A DNA stretch of 64,000 nucleotides from Henricia sp. BOLD:AAB3569 (Eukaryota > Echinodermata > Asteroidea > Spinulosida > Echinasteridae). Numbering within the stretch: the first letter of the stretch is position 1; each line of letters begins with the position of its first letter. The DNA lies in contig JBBELK010001378.1 of the NCBI GenBank assembly GCA_037783545.1, forward strand, positions 37,619 to 101,618, written 5' to 3'. Under the pieces are notes generated by a model, which was not told the DNA's origin, did not search any database, and was given only the letters and a program-made list of their open reading frames with translations. Below, in pieces: positions 24,068-32,192 of the stretch. The translations under genes were made by a program, and so were the position numbers.

Positions 24068-25593
24068 CTAGAAATGTGTTCGTTGTAAACGAACACATGG
24101 CTGTTCCCCTCCTTTTTATAAACATATATGGTGTTCGGGATGACCTTTGTTAGTGATCGTATATGAATAAATCACGATCGTAGGTCAAACGGTTGAGTTT
24201 TTATCTATTTTTAAATATTGAATATTATTACATGCCCCTTTAATCTGACATGTAGGGAAAGTCAAAGGTGTTGCTATATGTTTGGATACCCCACCCTAGT
24301 CGAAGTGTAACACAGTTGACCCCATCGTGGTATATTGTACCCCTTTCAAATGGCAAGGCAAAATCTGTTTGACCAATAGGAAACGAGGTCAAAGGTCAAG
24401 CCATGTGCGCATCTTAAAGACATTTGTTAATGATTGTATATGCAGAAGGAATCAAATTCGTAGGTCAAACGGTAGATTTTATATTGATTTTTGAATATTT
24501 AATTACGTAATCATCTTGTCGCTAGAGGGCGCTATTTCGTACGATGACGTCATTACTTATATTTTTGGAAAGCTTAAGGGCCTCTGATAATAACACCATT
24601 GAGCCCATCTCAATACCTCCTACCACTTTCAAACTAAGGGCCACTTCCGGTTTCGACCGGAAGTGAGCAAGGTCAAAGGTCACAAAAATATTTTTTAGAT
24701 ACCCCACCCTAGTCGAAGTGTAACACAAGTGACTTTGTCCAAATATCTTGCACCACTTTCAAATGGAAAGGCAAAATCTGTTTGACCAATAGGAAACGAG
24801 GTCAAAGGTCAAGGGGTGTGAGCATCTCAAAGACCTTTGTCAGTCATCGTATATGCCGAAGGAATCAAGATCGTAGGTCAAACGGTTGATTTTTTATTGA
24901 TTTTTGAATATTTAATTTATTAAACTTCATACCCCTTTAATCTGACACGTGATGACGTCATCATGACGTCATTAGTACTGTGCACAACTTCACATAGTGA
25001 CCAATGTCCATGTGAAGTTTGAAGTCAATCATGAATGTGCAAGTGCCCGAAAAAGCGTCTGAAAAAAGTGGAAGAAGGAAAAGAAAAAAATAAAAAATAA
25101 AAAAAAAAATAAAAAAAAAAAAAATCTTAACGAAAACAAAGGCTGTTCCCAACCGTATGGGAACAGCCAAAAAAAAAAAAAAAAAAAAAATCTTAACGAA
25201 AACAAAGGCTGTTCCCAACCGTGTGGGAACAGCCAATAAAAAAATCTTAACGAAAACAAAGGCTGTTCCGACCGTATCGGAACAGCCAAAAAAAAAAAAA
25301 AAAAACAAATCTTAACGAAAACAAAGGCTGTTCCCAACCGTATGGGAACAGCCAAAAAAAAAAAAAAAAAAAAAATCTTAACGAAAACAAAGGCTGTTCC
25401 CAACCGTGTGGGAACAGCCAATAAAAAAATCTTAACGAAAACAAAGGCTGTTCCGACCGTATCGGAACAGCCAAAAAAAAAAAAAAAAAAAAAAATCTTA
25501 ACGAAAACAAAGGCTGTTCCCAACCGTGTGGGAACAGCCAATAAAAATCTTAACGAAAACAAAGGCTGTTCCCAACCGTGTTGGAACAGCCAA
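24068..25593. repeat. Satellite unit 14 (one module plus eight hairpin repeats)
   Basis: Module near 24524. The linker has grown into eight poly-A/hairpin repeats and ends the array against non-satellite DNA. Confidence 0.9.
25085..25593 (+). repeat. Poly-A/hairpin minisatellite, eight repeats
   Basis: Eight repeats. The order of stem variants (CCC..GGG, CCC..GGG with AATAAAAA tail, CCGA..TCGG) occurs twice in a row, a three-repeat higher-order block of about 185 bp. Confidence 0.93.
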
Positions 25594-25849
25594 TAATGTA
25601 TTTCTACTGCACAGAAACCATGTTCTAATGCGCATTACAATAGAAAACTCATATTACCCATATTCTTTTGTTGGTAGCCATAGTGATGGACTAATAACTG
25701 CTGCAATGGTAAATTAATTTATTTTTTTATGTAAATGGACCAGCTTTAGTGTTCAATAGGACACAAATTTGCAATGCTTGCTTTGGTGATACTTCAACAA
25801 TAACTGCCATTCTGCACGTTTACGAATTGAGGCTGATGAGGTTGGCAAA
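25594..25849. other. Boundary segment between satellite and lectin gene
   Basis: AT-rich, no repeat or coding signal recognised. It would hold the lectin promoter and 5' UTR if transcription starts close to the ATG. Confidence 0.4.
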
Positions 25850-26179
25850 ATGCCGGTCTTGCAAAAACTCATCTTCTGTTTGAGTCTCTGTCTCATGCCT
25901 AAATACACTGCATGTGATAATAAGGGGTGCGTGGGCTCCATTAGAAGGGCGTGTCCTCTAGGATGGAATCAGTGGGAGTATAAATGCTACAAAGTCAGTA
26001 ATAATGCAGTAACATACAGCGAAGCGACACAGGAGTGCGCCAAGATTGGGGGAGAATTTCCTGCTCCCATGTCCAAGCAGGAAAATGACTTCATGAGAAG
26101 CCTGACATGGCACTCTTACTGGATCAACTGCAACGATCTTACAAACGAAGACAAGTTGTTCATGTTTTGCATATTTTGA
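25850..26179 (+). CDS. C-type lectin, exon 1 (signal peptide and N-terminal half of CTLD)
   Basis: ATG at 25850 opens a hydrophobic signal peptide (KLIFCLSLCL, residues 6-15), then a C-type lectin-like domain start: CPLGW at 35, YKCY near 45, TYSEATQECAKIGGEF, and YWINCNDLTNEDK ending near 26155. The frame stops at 26177-26179, so a splice donor must lie before it. I see GT dinucleotides at 26153-26170 but none is a good donor in a phase that fits exon 2, so the exon end is uncertain; a missing exon or a decayed donor is possible. The product is predicted to be secreted and to bind sugar with calcium, as echinoderm humoral lectins do. Confidence 0.72.
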   Translation: MPVLQKLIFCLSLCLMPKYTACDNKGCVGSIRRACPLGWNQWEYKCYKVSNNAVTYSEATQECAKIGGEFPAPMSKQENDFMRSLTWHSYWINCNDLTNEDKLFMFCIF

Positions 26180-26531
26180 ATTTTTGATAGTTTGAATGTT
26201 TCCAATGGAGTTTAACAAAGATCAGTTATGTCTTATAAATATCTGCCCTGTTTGCTGTGTGAATTAAGCCTGTCACTATTTCGTACCACAATTGGTCATA
26301 AACCCCTTTGAATCTTGAAGGATCATGACTGAGTGGTTGTCATAGGTTGAGAGAGAGCCACAACAGTTTTTAAACTATTGTGACCGATTGTACGTGGGAC
26401 AGCTACCAATTTTTTTAATCATACATAGTGCAATCTTAACTCAATTTTGGTTATTCTATGACGACTCACTACGTACAATGTATTAAGACCGTGCTACTGG
26501 GTGGTCGTAGGTCCATTGTGATAATTGTCTG

Positions 26532-26668
26532 TTAAGCGGGCCTCCCACTGTGCGATTTTGGCCACGAATTAGCTACGATTGGGTACGATTGTGTGTAGAG
26601 TCTATAGGCAGTCTCCGATTATCGTACCAATTCGTGGCCAAAATCGAACAGTGGGAGGCCCGCTTTAA
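26532..26668. mobile_element. MITE with TTAA ends, 137 bp
   Basis: Inverted ends TTAAGCGGGCCTCCCACTG and CAGTGGGAGGCCCGC with TTTAA, extending inwards through CGATTTTGGCCACGAATT. The TTAA flanks suggest a piggyBac- or Kolobok-type target. Lies in the lectin intron. Confidence 0.8.
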
Positions 26669-27196
26669 TCGTCATTAATCGTAGAGAATTCTTTAGCATA
26701 TATTCAAATTGTTAAGTCATACTATATGGAGGTTGTAATACATACATGTATAGTTGAAGTCAGAAGTATAAATACGTACATGTACACCACTACCATCATC
26801 ACCCAAAATGGTAAACGGACTACCCGAACCATTGCAAGGTGTACAAGCTATAGTACTGCAAGTGTAAAGGGGCCATTTTCACCTTTGTATTTTTCAATAC
26901 ATTTTTGTTGCATTCATTTAGCTTTATAGTGAAATTTCGTGGACGTCAGTTTTTTTGGCTTAACAGTACAATTTCTTAATTTGTTATCTGAGGTGAAATA
27001 AAATATTGTTGTTTTGATTGCTAGTTTTAGATCAGCTCTGAGTTTTCCCAGCTATAACTAAGTTGCGAACAGTAATTTTGAATCAGTGGACCGCTTTTCC
27101 GTGTTACACATTCTACAAAATCAAGAATTTAGTAAAGACCGTTACAAAAATGGTGTAAGCACACCAGTTTTAACACGTGGTTGTATACAGTTGTCA
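26669..27196. other. Lectin intron, no recognised feature
   Basis: AT-rich intronic sequence between two MITEs; short ORFs here have no domain signal. Confidence 0.4.
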
Positions 27197-27403
27197 GGCG
27201 CGGATCCAGAGGGGGGGTTTTGGGGGTCAAACACCCCCCCCCCCCCCCCCCCCCCCCCCCCCTGCTCCGACACCAAAAAAATAATTTAATGCATTTTTTG
27301 TGTGTCCGCCTGTCCAAAACGAGCTGACATAAAAAATCTGACGGGCAAAACCCCTCCCTGGTGGCAAAACCCCCTCCTGGAAAAATTCCTGGATCCGCCC
27401 CCG
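27197..27403. mobile_element. MITE-like element with GGCGCGGATCCAG ends
   Basis: Inverted ends GGCGCGGATCCAG and CTGGATCCGCCCCC flank about 205 bp that contain a 30-base C-run (27233-27262) and C/G-rich repeats. No coding capacity. Confidence 0.65.
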
Positions 27404-27739
27404 AGTTGTATTTAAATTTCTGACTTCAACTGTATTATCTTGGGGAAATTGTGATTAATCTGGTTCAATGTCGTACAAAGATCATAAATATTCACAGTGG
27501 CACCGTAGAATTACTGTAGTTATTCATAAGAAAAATAAGATGGGGCCAATATCCTTGTCAAGATAATCGTGGGCAATCATGGGTAATCGTTAAATAAAAT
27601 GTGACAGTGTGACCTGGGATCTAGCACAGATGAAAATCCCAACAGCTATTTATACTGGGCATAAATGTATGTCAGATCGGAAATTATCAAATATATTTAT
27701 TATTTCTGTCTCCCTGTTGTTGCATATTGAACATTTCAG

Positions 27740-27927
27740 GTTCTTGGAGCTGCAAGTCAGGCAATACTGAGATCCAGTATAGGAACTGGATACCATCCGA
27801 GCCAAACAACAATTCCGGTGGAGAGGATTGTGCTGTTGTACAGTATCAATCTGGTGGATGGAATTATGTGCCTTGTGCTCGTAATAATGTGCGTGTAATC
27901 TGTGCAAGGCCTGCGCCTGCCATCTAA
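27740..27927 (+). CDS. C-type lectin, exon 2 (C-terminal half of CTLD)
   Basis: A good acceptor (ACATTTCAG) at 27731-27739 precedes a frame reading GSWSCKSGNTEIQYRNW, EPNNNSGGEDC, GGWNYVPCARNNVRVIC and a stop at 27925-27927. Cysteines match the two conserved CTLD disulfides (EDC with VPC; the exon 1 QECAK cysteine with VIC). The EPN motif is that of mannose/GlcNAc-type sites. The usual WND is WNY here, so one calcium-site aspartate is replaced. The 1.56-kb intron holds two MITE-like elements. Confidence 0.8.
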
Positions 27928-28032
27928 ATACAGCTTTGTACTAATGCATGAGAATGCAAATTGTACAATGTAAAAATTTACAAGTGGGTCATTCCATCAA
28001 GTTCGTACAATTAGTGTCCCTGAAGCATCGTG

Positions 28033-28155
28033 TTAAAGAAGCGTGTTCAGATTTGTTCAGAAAATGAATTTAGTTTTAACCCTAATAGAAAATAGGAAAT
28101 ATGCAATCTCCAATTTGAATGTTGAAGCAAAAAAAATTGGTGTAATTACTGCAGA
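28033..28155 (+). repeat. Dispersed repeat, copy related to 34203-34345
   Basis: TAAAGAAGCGTGTTCAGATT onward matches, with substitutions and a gap, 34203-34345 plus 34676-34700. At 34342 a SINE interrupts the sequence; here it is uninterrupted. Confidence 0.6.
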
Positions 28156-28384
28156 GGTGTAGCAAGTTTATCAAAAGTGGGGGTGCACAGCGGGTCCTCA
28201 GCGGGTCGCTCCGTTGCCGCTCAACAGGGGGGTGGGGGGGTTATATTAGTTTCATGAACTTTTTTTTATTTTTGCCGTCAGTACCATGATTTTGCAAATG
28301 ATGAATTTCATCATCTATGGGAGGAAAAAAGTGGGGGGGGGGGGGGGGGGGGAAATTTACATCCCCACTTTTAAAAGTGGGGGT
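28156..28384. repeat. G-rich repeat remnant
   Basis: AAAGTGGGGGTGCA occurs twice as a direct repeat around a 20-base G-run near 28333-28352 and a CCCCACTTTTAAAAGTGGGG palindrome. Probably the remains of a transposon; family not recognised. Confidence 0.45.
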
Positions 28385-28453
28385 GCATCAGCACACCTTT
28401 CCTGGTAGAGCATCTGCCCTTTGAGTCAGAGGTCTCTGGTTCGAATCCTGATA
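28385..28453 (+). repeat. tRNA-derived (SINE head) remnant
   Basis: Contains CTGGTAGAGCATCTGCC, like a pol III A box/D arm, and a perfect B box GGTTCGAATCC at 28438-28448. The 5' end of the tRNA is eroded, so it is not a tRNA gene. The 1.95-kb TIR element inserted directly behind it. Confidence 0.6.
28445..28453. repeat. 9-bp target-site duplication, left copy
   Basis: ATCCTGATA, repeated exactly at 30402-30410. Confidence 0.9.
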
Positions 28454-30401
28454 TAGTCTAGGCCCTAGACGTTGTTATTGTTTCGTTTTGAACGTCCGTC
28501 CCGAAAACCGATCGCCGCGGGACAGTCAATAACAACGTCTAGGGAATCTCGTAGTGACAGCGCCGTGCGCGCGCACTGTTATGCATAATGTTATGCAGAG
28601 CGCACTGTCGCCTGCTTACTATGCATGTATGCACGATGTCTAGTCCCCTGTGTCCTCACATCGTGGCATGACTGCACGGGGAAGCCGCGGGCTGGGAAAA
28701 TTGTAATGCCCTCGGCAAACCTTACGATTTCGACACGGCAATTTAGATATTTTGTTGGAAATACAATTGTATAGGACATTGCAAATAATAGGTACTGTTC
28801 CACAGATAATCGAGGCCACAGTTGAACCTATTTGCCAGTTTAAAACCCGCCGGTTCGGGAAAATATTCTTTCAAGCTGTACATTTTTTTTGAATGAAAAA
28901 AAAAAAACGGGTGAAATTGAAACACTGCTTGTTGCCGTAGCTTGATCGTGTGTTGAACAGTTTATTGGCCTAAATCTCTATGGCTCAGAAATCTTCGGAA
29001 ATAATCTGGAAAATTTGACAGATACACATTTCATTTTACCATCCCATAACAGAGAAAATAGCTCCATGCTTGGCGAAATCTGGAAGAAAGGAACTCGCAA
29101 AAAGAAAATAGGCTACTGCACACCGGGCGACTCGTGCGGGCACAAAAACAACATAGGATCGGCAAGAGAGAAACATTTTTTCGTGACATAAATTTCCCTT
29201 CCCTCCCAGTGGGTTTTCAAAATGTCAACTTAAAACCAGCAATAGCACTGTCATAATATAAATTCTTAGGCCTATGCTAGGGACTTGGAAATCCGTGACA
29301 TCATCAGTCGTGCAGTCGCGAAACTATTACTTCAACTTTGTCAAATCCGTAACCGAAGTTTGCAAGCTTGATAGACTGCTGCGTGGAATTGCACTTTAGT
29401 TTCTGTTATTCAATCTGCCAGGCTAATTTATTTTTGGTACAGGCCTATTGGGGCTGGTTTTCTTTGTATTTGTGCCAAATATCACGCGAATTCACCTGTG
29501 CAGTGGTGAGATTTTCCGCCCCAAAATATCACAAAAATCACATCACAATTTTTAAAGTTGCTGTCTATTCATTTTTATTGACGATTCCGCACGTAAATTT
29601 GGCACATTTTAACAAGCATAAAACAGGAACTGCTTGATGAATTTTTGCAACAAAAGTATTTTTGATAGCTGTTGCAACTTGTCTGTTGTGTGAAAATGGT
29701 TTTAACTCAAAATAGAAATGTTAAATTTTTATTCCAAGTCGCTACCCAGGCCATTGACTTAGTGTACGGAGTCTTAACTGCCAAACTGTGGTATTTTTTT
29801 TCGTTGGGCTCTCACTGTGTATCGGGCCGGTATATAATTAATTTTTTTGAAAATCCTTTTTGTTTTTAGTCGGGCTTTATACTCTATGCAAAATTCAAAA
29901 CTCGTGCGGTCTAGATGGATTTTTCCCGGGGTATTTGTCAGACCGACTGAAGCCTAACCGCCAACGTCGGCCAGATTCTGTTACTTCGCCACCCGTCCGT
30001 TGCAAAGAGTCTTCGCCTACCGTACCCTTGCAACCGCGCGAGCCACCCAGCGAAATCAACAACGCGTACCGGTCAAATATCAACCACGGCGCGTACAAAA
30101 CAACAAGAAACTTTCAAATCAACACGATATAAGCGCCGAACGTACATGTACGGTGCATGTACCAGGCTATTTGCTCTTAAGTGCGCGTGCGTTAAGAAGA
30201 ATCTACCCGTATCTGCATACAAAACTAACGCATGCGCACAAATTTCCCCCCTGTTTCGGGGGGAAATTTTACCAGTTTCCCTAGACGGTCATTTTGACAA
30301 AACGATATGGTGATAGGACTACGAACGAGTCTATCGCGTGATTACGCCCTCTTGCGGCAGTCGGGTATCCAACACATAATGACCGTCTAGGGCCTAGACT
30401 A
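28454..30401. mobile_element. Non-autonomous TIR transposon, 1948 bp, 9-bp TSD
   Basis: Perfect 18-bp terminal inverted repeats (TAGTCTAGGCCCTAGACG at the left, its reverse complement at the right) sit inside exact 9-bp duplications ATCCTGATA. A 9-bp duplication fits the Mutator/MULE superfamily, but the family is not proven. The left end has a second, inner inverted repeat (CCTAGACGTTGTTATTG against CAATAACAACGTCTAGG). No transposase was recognised. The GC-rich part at 29930-30130 resembles captured unique or gene DNA but I cannot name it. Confidence 0.88.
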
Positions 30402-30410
30402 ATCCTGATA
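30402..30410. repeat. 9-bp target-site duplication, right copy
   Basis: ATCCTGATA, identical to 28445-28453. Confidence 0.9.
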
Positions 30411-30580
30411 AGGCCCTTACGATTTTTCTCTCATCCCAAGTTTGGTTAAAAGTTAAGGATATTGGTGTGATTAAATTTTGTATTTTATTTTCTTTTTTCA
30501 AATGACTGTTTTAACCTATTCCTGTGACAAGGTGTGTCTATCATGCAGATACAATTGTCTGATCATCTACAAAATCATTC

Positions 30581-31220
30581 AATCGGAATGCGTACCCTCA
30601 ATAAAATATCTGCATACACCCCACAATATCCTTAACTTATTGTGAGTAGTGTACTCTTACATGTACAGAGGGTTTTCTTTTTCAAGTGGTGGATATAAAA
30701 AAGTGTGACAGTTTCTTTCGCCATTTTTAAAAAGAGTAAATGTGAAAAATGTGAAAAATTATGTATTCATGAAAATAAACTGGACCTGAAGCAAAGTTTA
30801 TTTTCATGAATACATAATTTTTCACAGTATGTTTCTTCAGCAGGTTCTTGTGTTTTCGTGGTAAATTCCTTGAAATTTACAAAATCAGTGTAGAATTTTC
30901 TTATGTTCTGATTCTAACAGAGTCTTTCTCAAAGGCAAAAGTTAATTCACAAAATGACATTTTTGCCTAATTAATTTTTCACAATTTGATTTTTCAGATA
31001 GAAGAAACATTCAGTATACAGAGCAACAGCATGATAAGCAGATTTATCTTCAAGCAAACTTGAATCCGTGGTTCTGATTGGTGGATCCATGGCAACAACA
31101 GTGTGACATTATCCTATGTCCCGTCTTCCGATTTTATGTCGCACTCTGCGTGATGCGCCCTGGTATTCCAAATGCATGCGTCCCCTACATACACGGAGCT
31201 GCACACTATAATCTAGCTAT
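30581..31220 (+). repeat. Duplicated 640-bp segment, copy 1
   Basis: Nearly identical to 32400-33049, with few substitutions and one 10-bp deletion in the 5' arm of the internal hairpin. Both copies start AATCGGAATGCGTAC and end ATAATCTAGCTAT; flanks differ. Confidence 0.92.
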
Positions 31221-31337
31221 CTGATGCGGCTTGTTATGCGCGCGATTCTCTGCACTGCGTCTCGCGCGTGTATTGCAGACTGCGCGACTGCAGAGTGTGC
31301 GCGTTATTTGTGCGTCAAGTTTGCTTGAAGATAAATT
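31041..31337. repeat. Inverted repeat bracketing about 250 bp
   Basis: TTTATCTTCAAGCAAACTTG at 31044 and its reverse complement at about 31315-31335 flank a segment that includes the end of duplicated copy 1. Suggests a foldback-type rearrangement next to copy 1. Confidence 0.6.
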
Positions 31338-31338
31338 C

Positions 31339-31478
31339 GTTATCCCACTCGCGCTCGTGGAAATACGGCATAATGTAGTGCGTCTGCGTCCCATATCCCA
31401 CTCGGCTTACGGCCTCGTGGGATATGGGACGCAGACGCATTACATAATGCCGTATTCCACTCACGCTCGTGGGATAAC
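31339..31478. mobile_element. Foldback/MITE-like inverted repeat, arms about 65 bp
   Basis: GTTATCCCACTCGCGCTCG to CATATCCCACTCGG pairs almost fully with CCTCGTGGGATATGGG to CTCGTGGGATAAC, centre CTTACGG. Built from CCCACTCG/CGTGGGAT motifs repeated four times in opposite orientations. Confidence 0.85.
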
Positions 31479-31983
31479 TAATAATGTGCCACATGGATGC
31501 CATGTTGTGTGTTTCACATGAATAGCGTCTGGTGAACCGACATACTTCTAGCTTTCTCATGCACACTTAGTATCAGCTTGACCAGACTAAATTTCTGTTG
31601 CTATGTGGTGCACACATGTGAATTACAGAATCAATGCTGTACTCCCCATAGGAGAGAATATGGCATTAACAATCAGACTGTTGGTTGCTAGGCAATGGCG
31701 TGCACCACGTAGCAACAACAGCACATCTATTTGAAAGTGAAAAATTTGAGGCGCCAGCCATTATGCAAATAAACATGGCAAATGTTACACTCAAAAGGAT
31801 AGTTGCCATATCTTTAGTCTGCTCTTCAGTGGGTCATATTTCTTGTTCTCTGTATCCACAATTTGAAATAAACTGCAGTATAAGCCGGCTTGAGGGATAT
31901 GTGGACTATCGAAAAAGGTGTAAATGCTGGATTTTTTCGCCATGGGGGATTGTAGCTGTATAAAATTGCTAATCAAGTCTTAC

Positions 31984-32192
31984 CCAAGAATGCCTGAATC
32001 GATGTTAAGACTCCTTGGCACATATTGGCCGGCTATCCCAGCCTTCTGACAAGCCCTGAGTGACTCAACGTGTGCTCGCCATGACAGCTCAACTAGGGTG
32101 GTTTCTGCATCGGCTAGAGTGGGTGTGTCCAAGCACAGTGCACTGACGACAACACTGGGGAGAAGACTGATGCTGATGAGACGGTGGGGAAT
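31984..32192 (-). CDS. fuz: FUZ exon 7
   Basis: Acceptor CCCCACAG, donor CTTGG then GTAAGA. Encodes IPHRLISISLLPSVVVSALC through VESLRACQKAG to LNIDSGIL plus two bases, aligned to human VPHRLLTLTLLPSLELCLLC through LDPLRACLPLG to HTDILG. 209 bp. The exon lies between the two copies of a 640-bp duplication. Confidence 0.93.

Larger units (their letters stand above)
5002..25593. repeat. Complex higher-order satellite array (14 units)
   Basis: Fourteen head-to-tail units begin at CTAG (or ATAG) followed by a hairpin with arms TGTGTTCGTT/AACGAACACA. Unit starts are 5030, 6469, 7912, 8941, 10713, 12131, 14299, 15324, 16767, 17796, 19244, 20683, 22121 and 24068. Unit lengths fall near 1.03, 1.44 or 1.86 kb because a 414-bp module (starting GAGGGCGCTATTTC) is present one, two or three times, 23 copies in all. 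Units end with CACGTGATGACGTCATC, then a conserved tail and an A-rich linker. Linkers hold variable extra DNA. The array carries no coding capacity that I can support. Right edge: AATAATGTATTTCTACTG at about 25591. Confidence 0.95.

Noticed and set aside
5484..24728. Repeated minus-strand ORFs of 62-94 residues (FDLAHFRSKPEVALSLKV) in the satellite
   Set aside because: They recur only because the 414-bp module (divisible by 3) repeats. Their frames stop at varied places, they contain the DNA palindrome as FRSKPE, and no start or splice context is shared. A conserved peptide cannot be fully excluded, but nothing supports it.
10258..25596. ORFs of poly-K or poly-F with AVPTRLGTAFVFV
   Set aside because: Translations of A-runs and the hairpin repeat on both strands; no coding signal.
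31791..31976. Minus-strand 61-residue ORF as the next FUZ exon
   Set aside because: It reads from the intron after exon 7, includes the donor region, and has no similarity to the FUZ C terminus.
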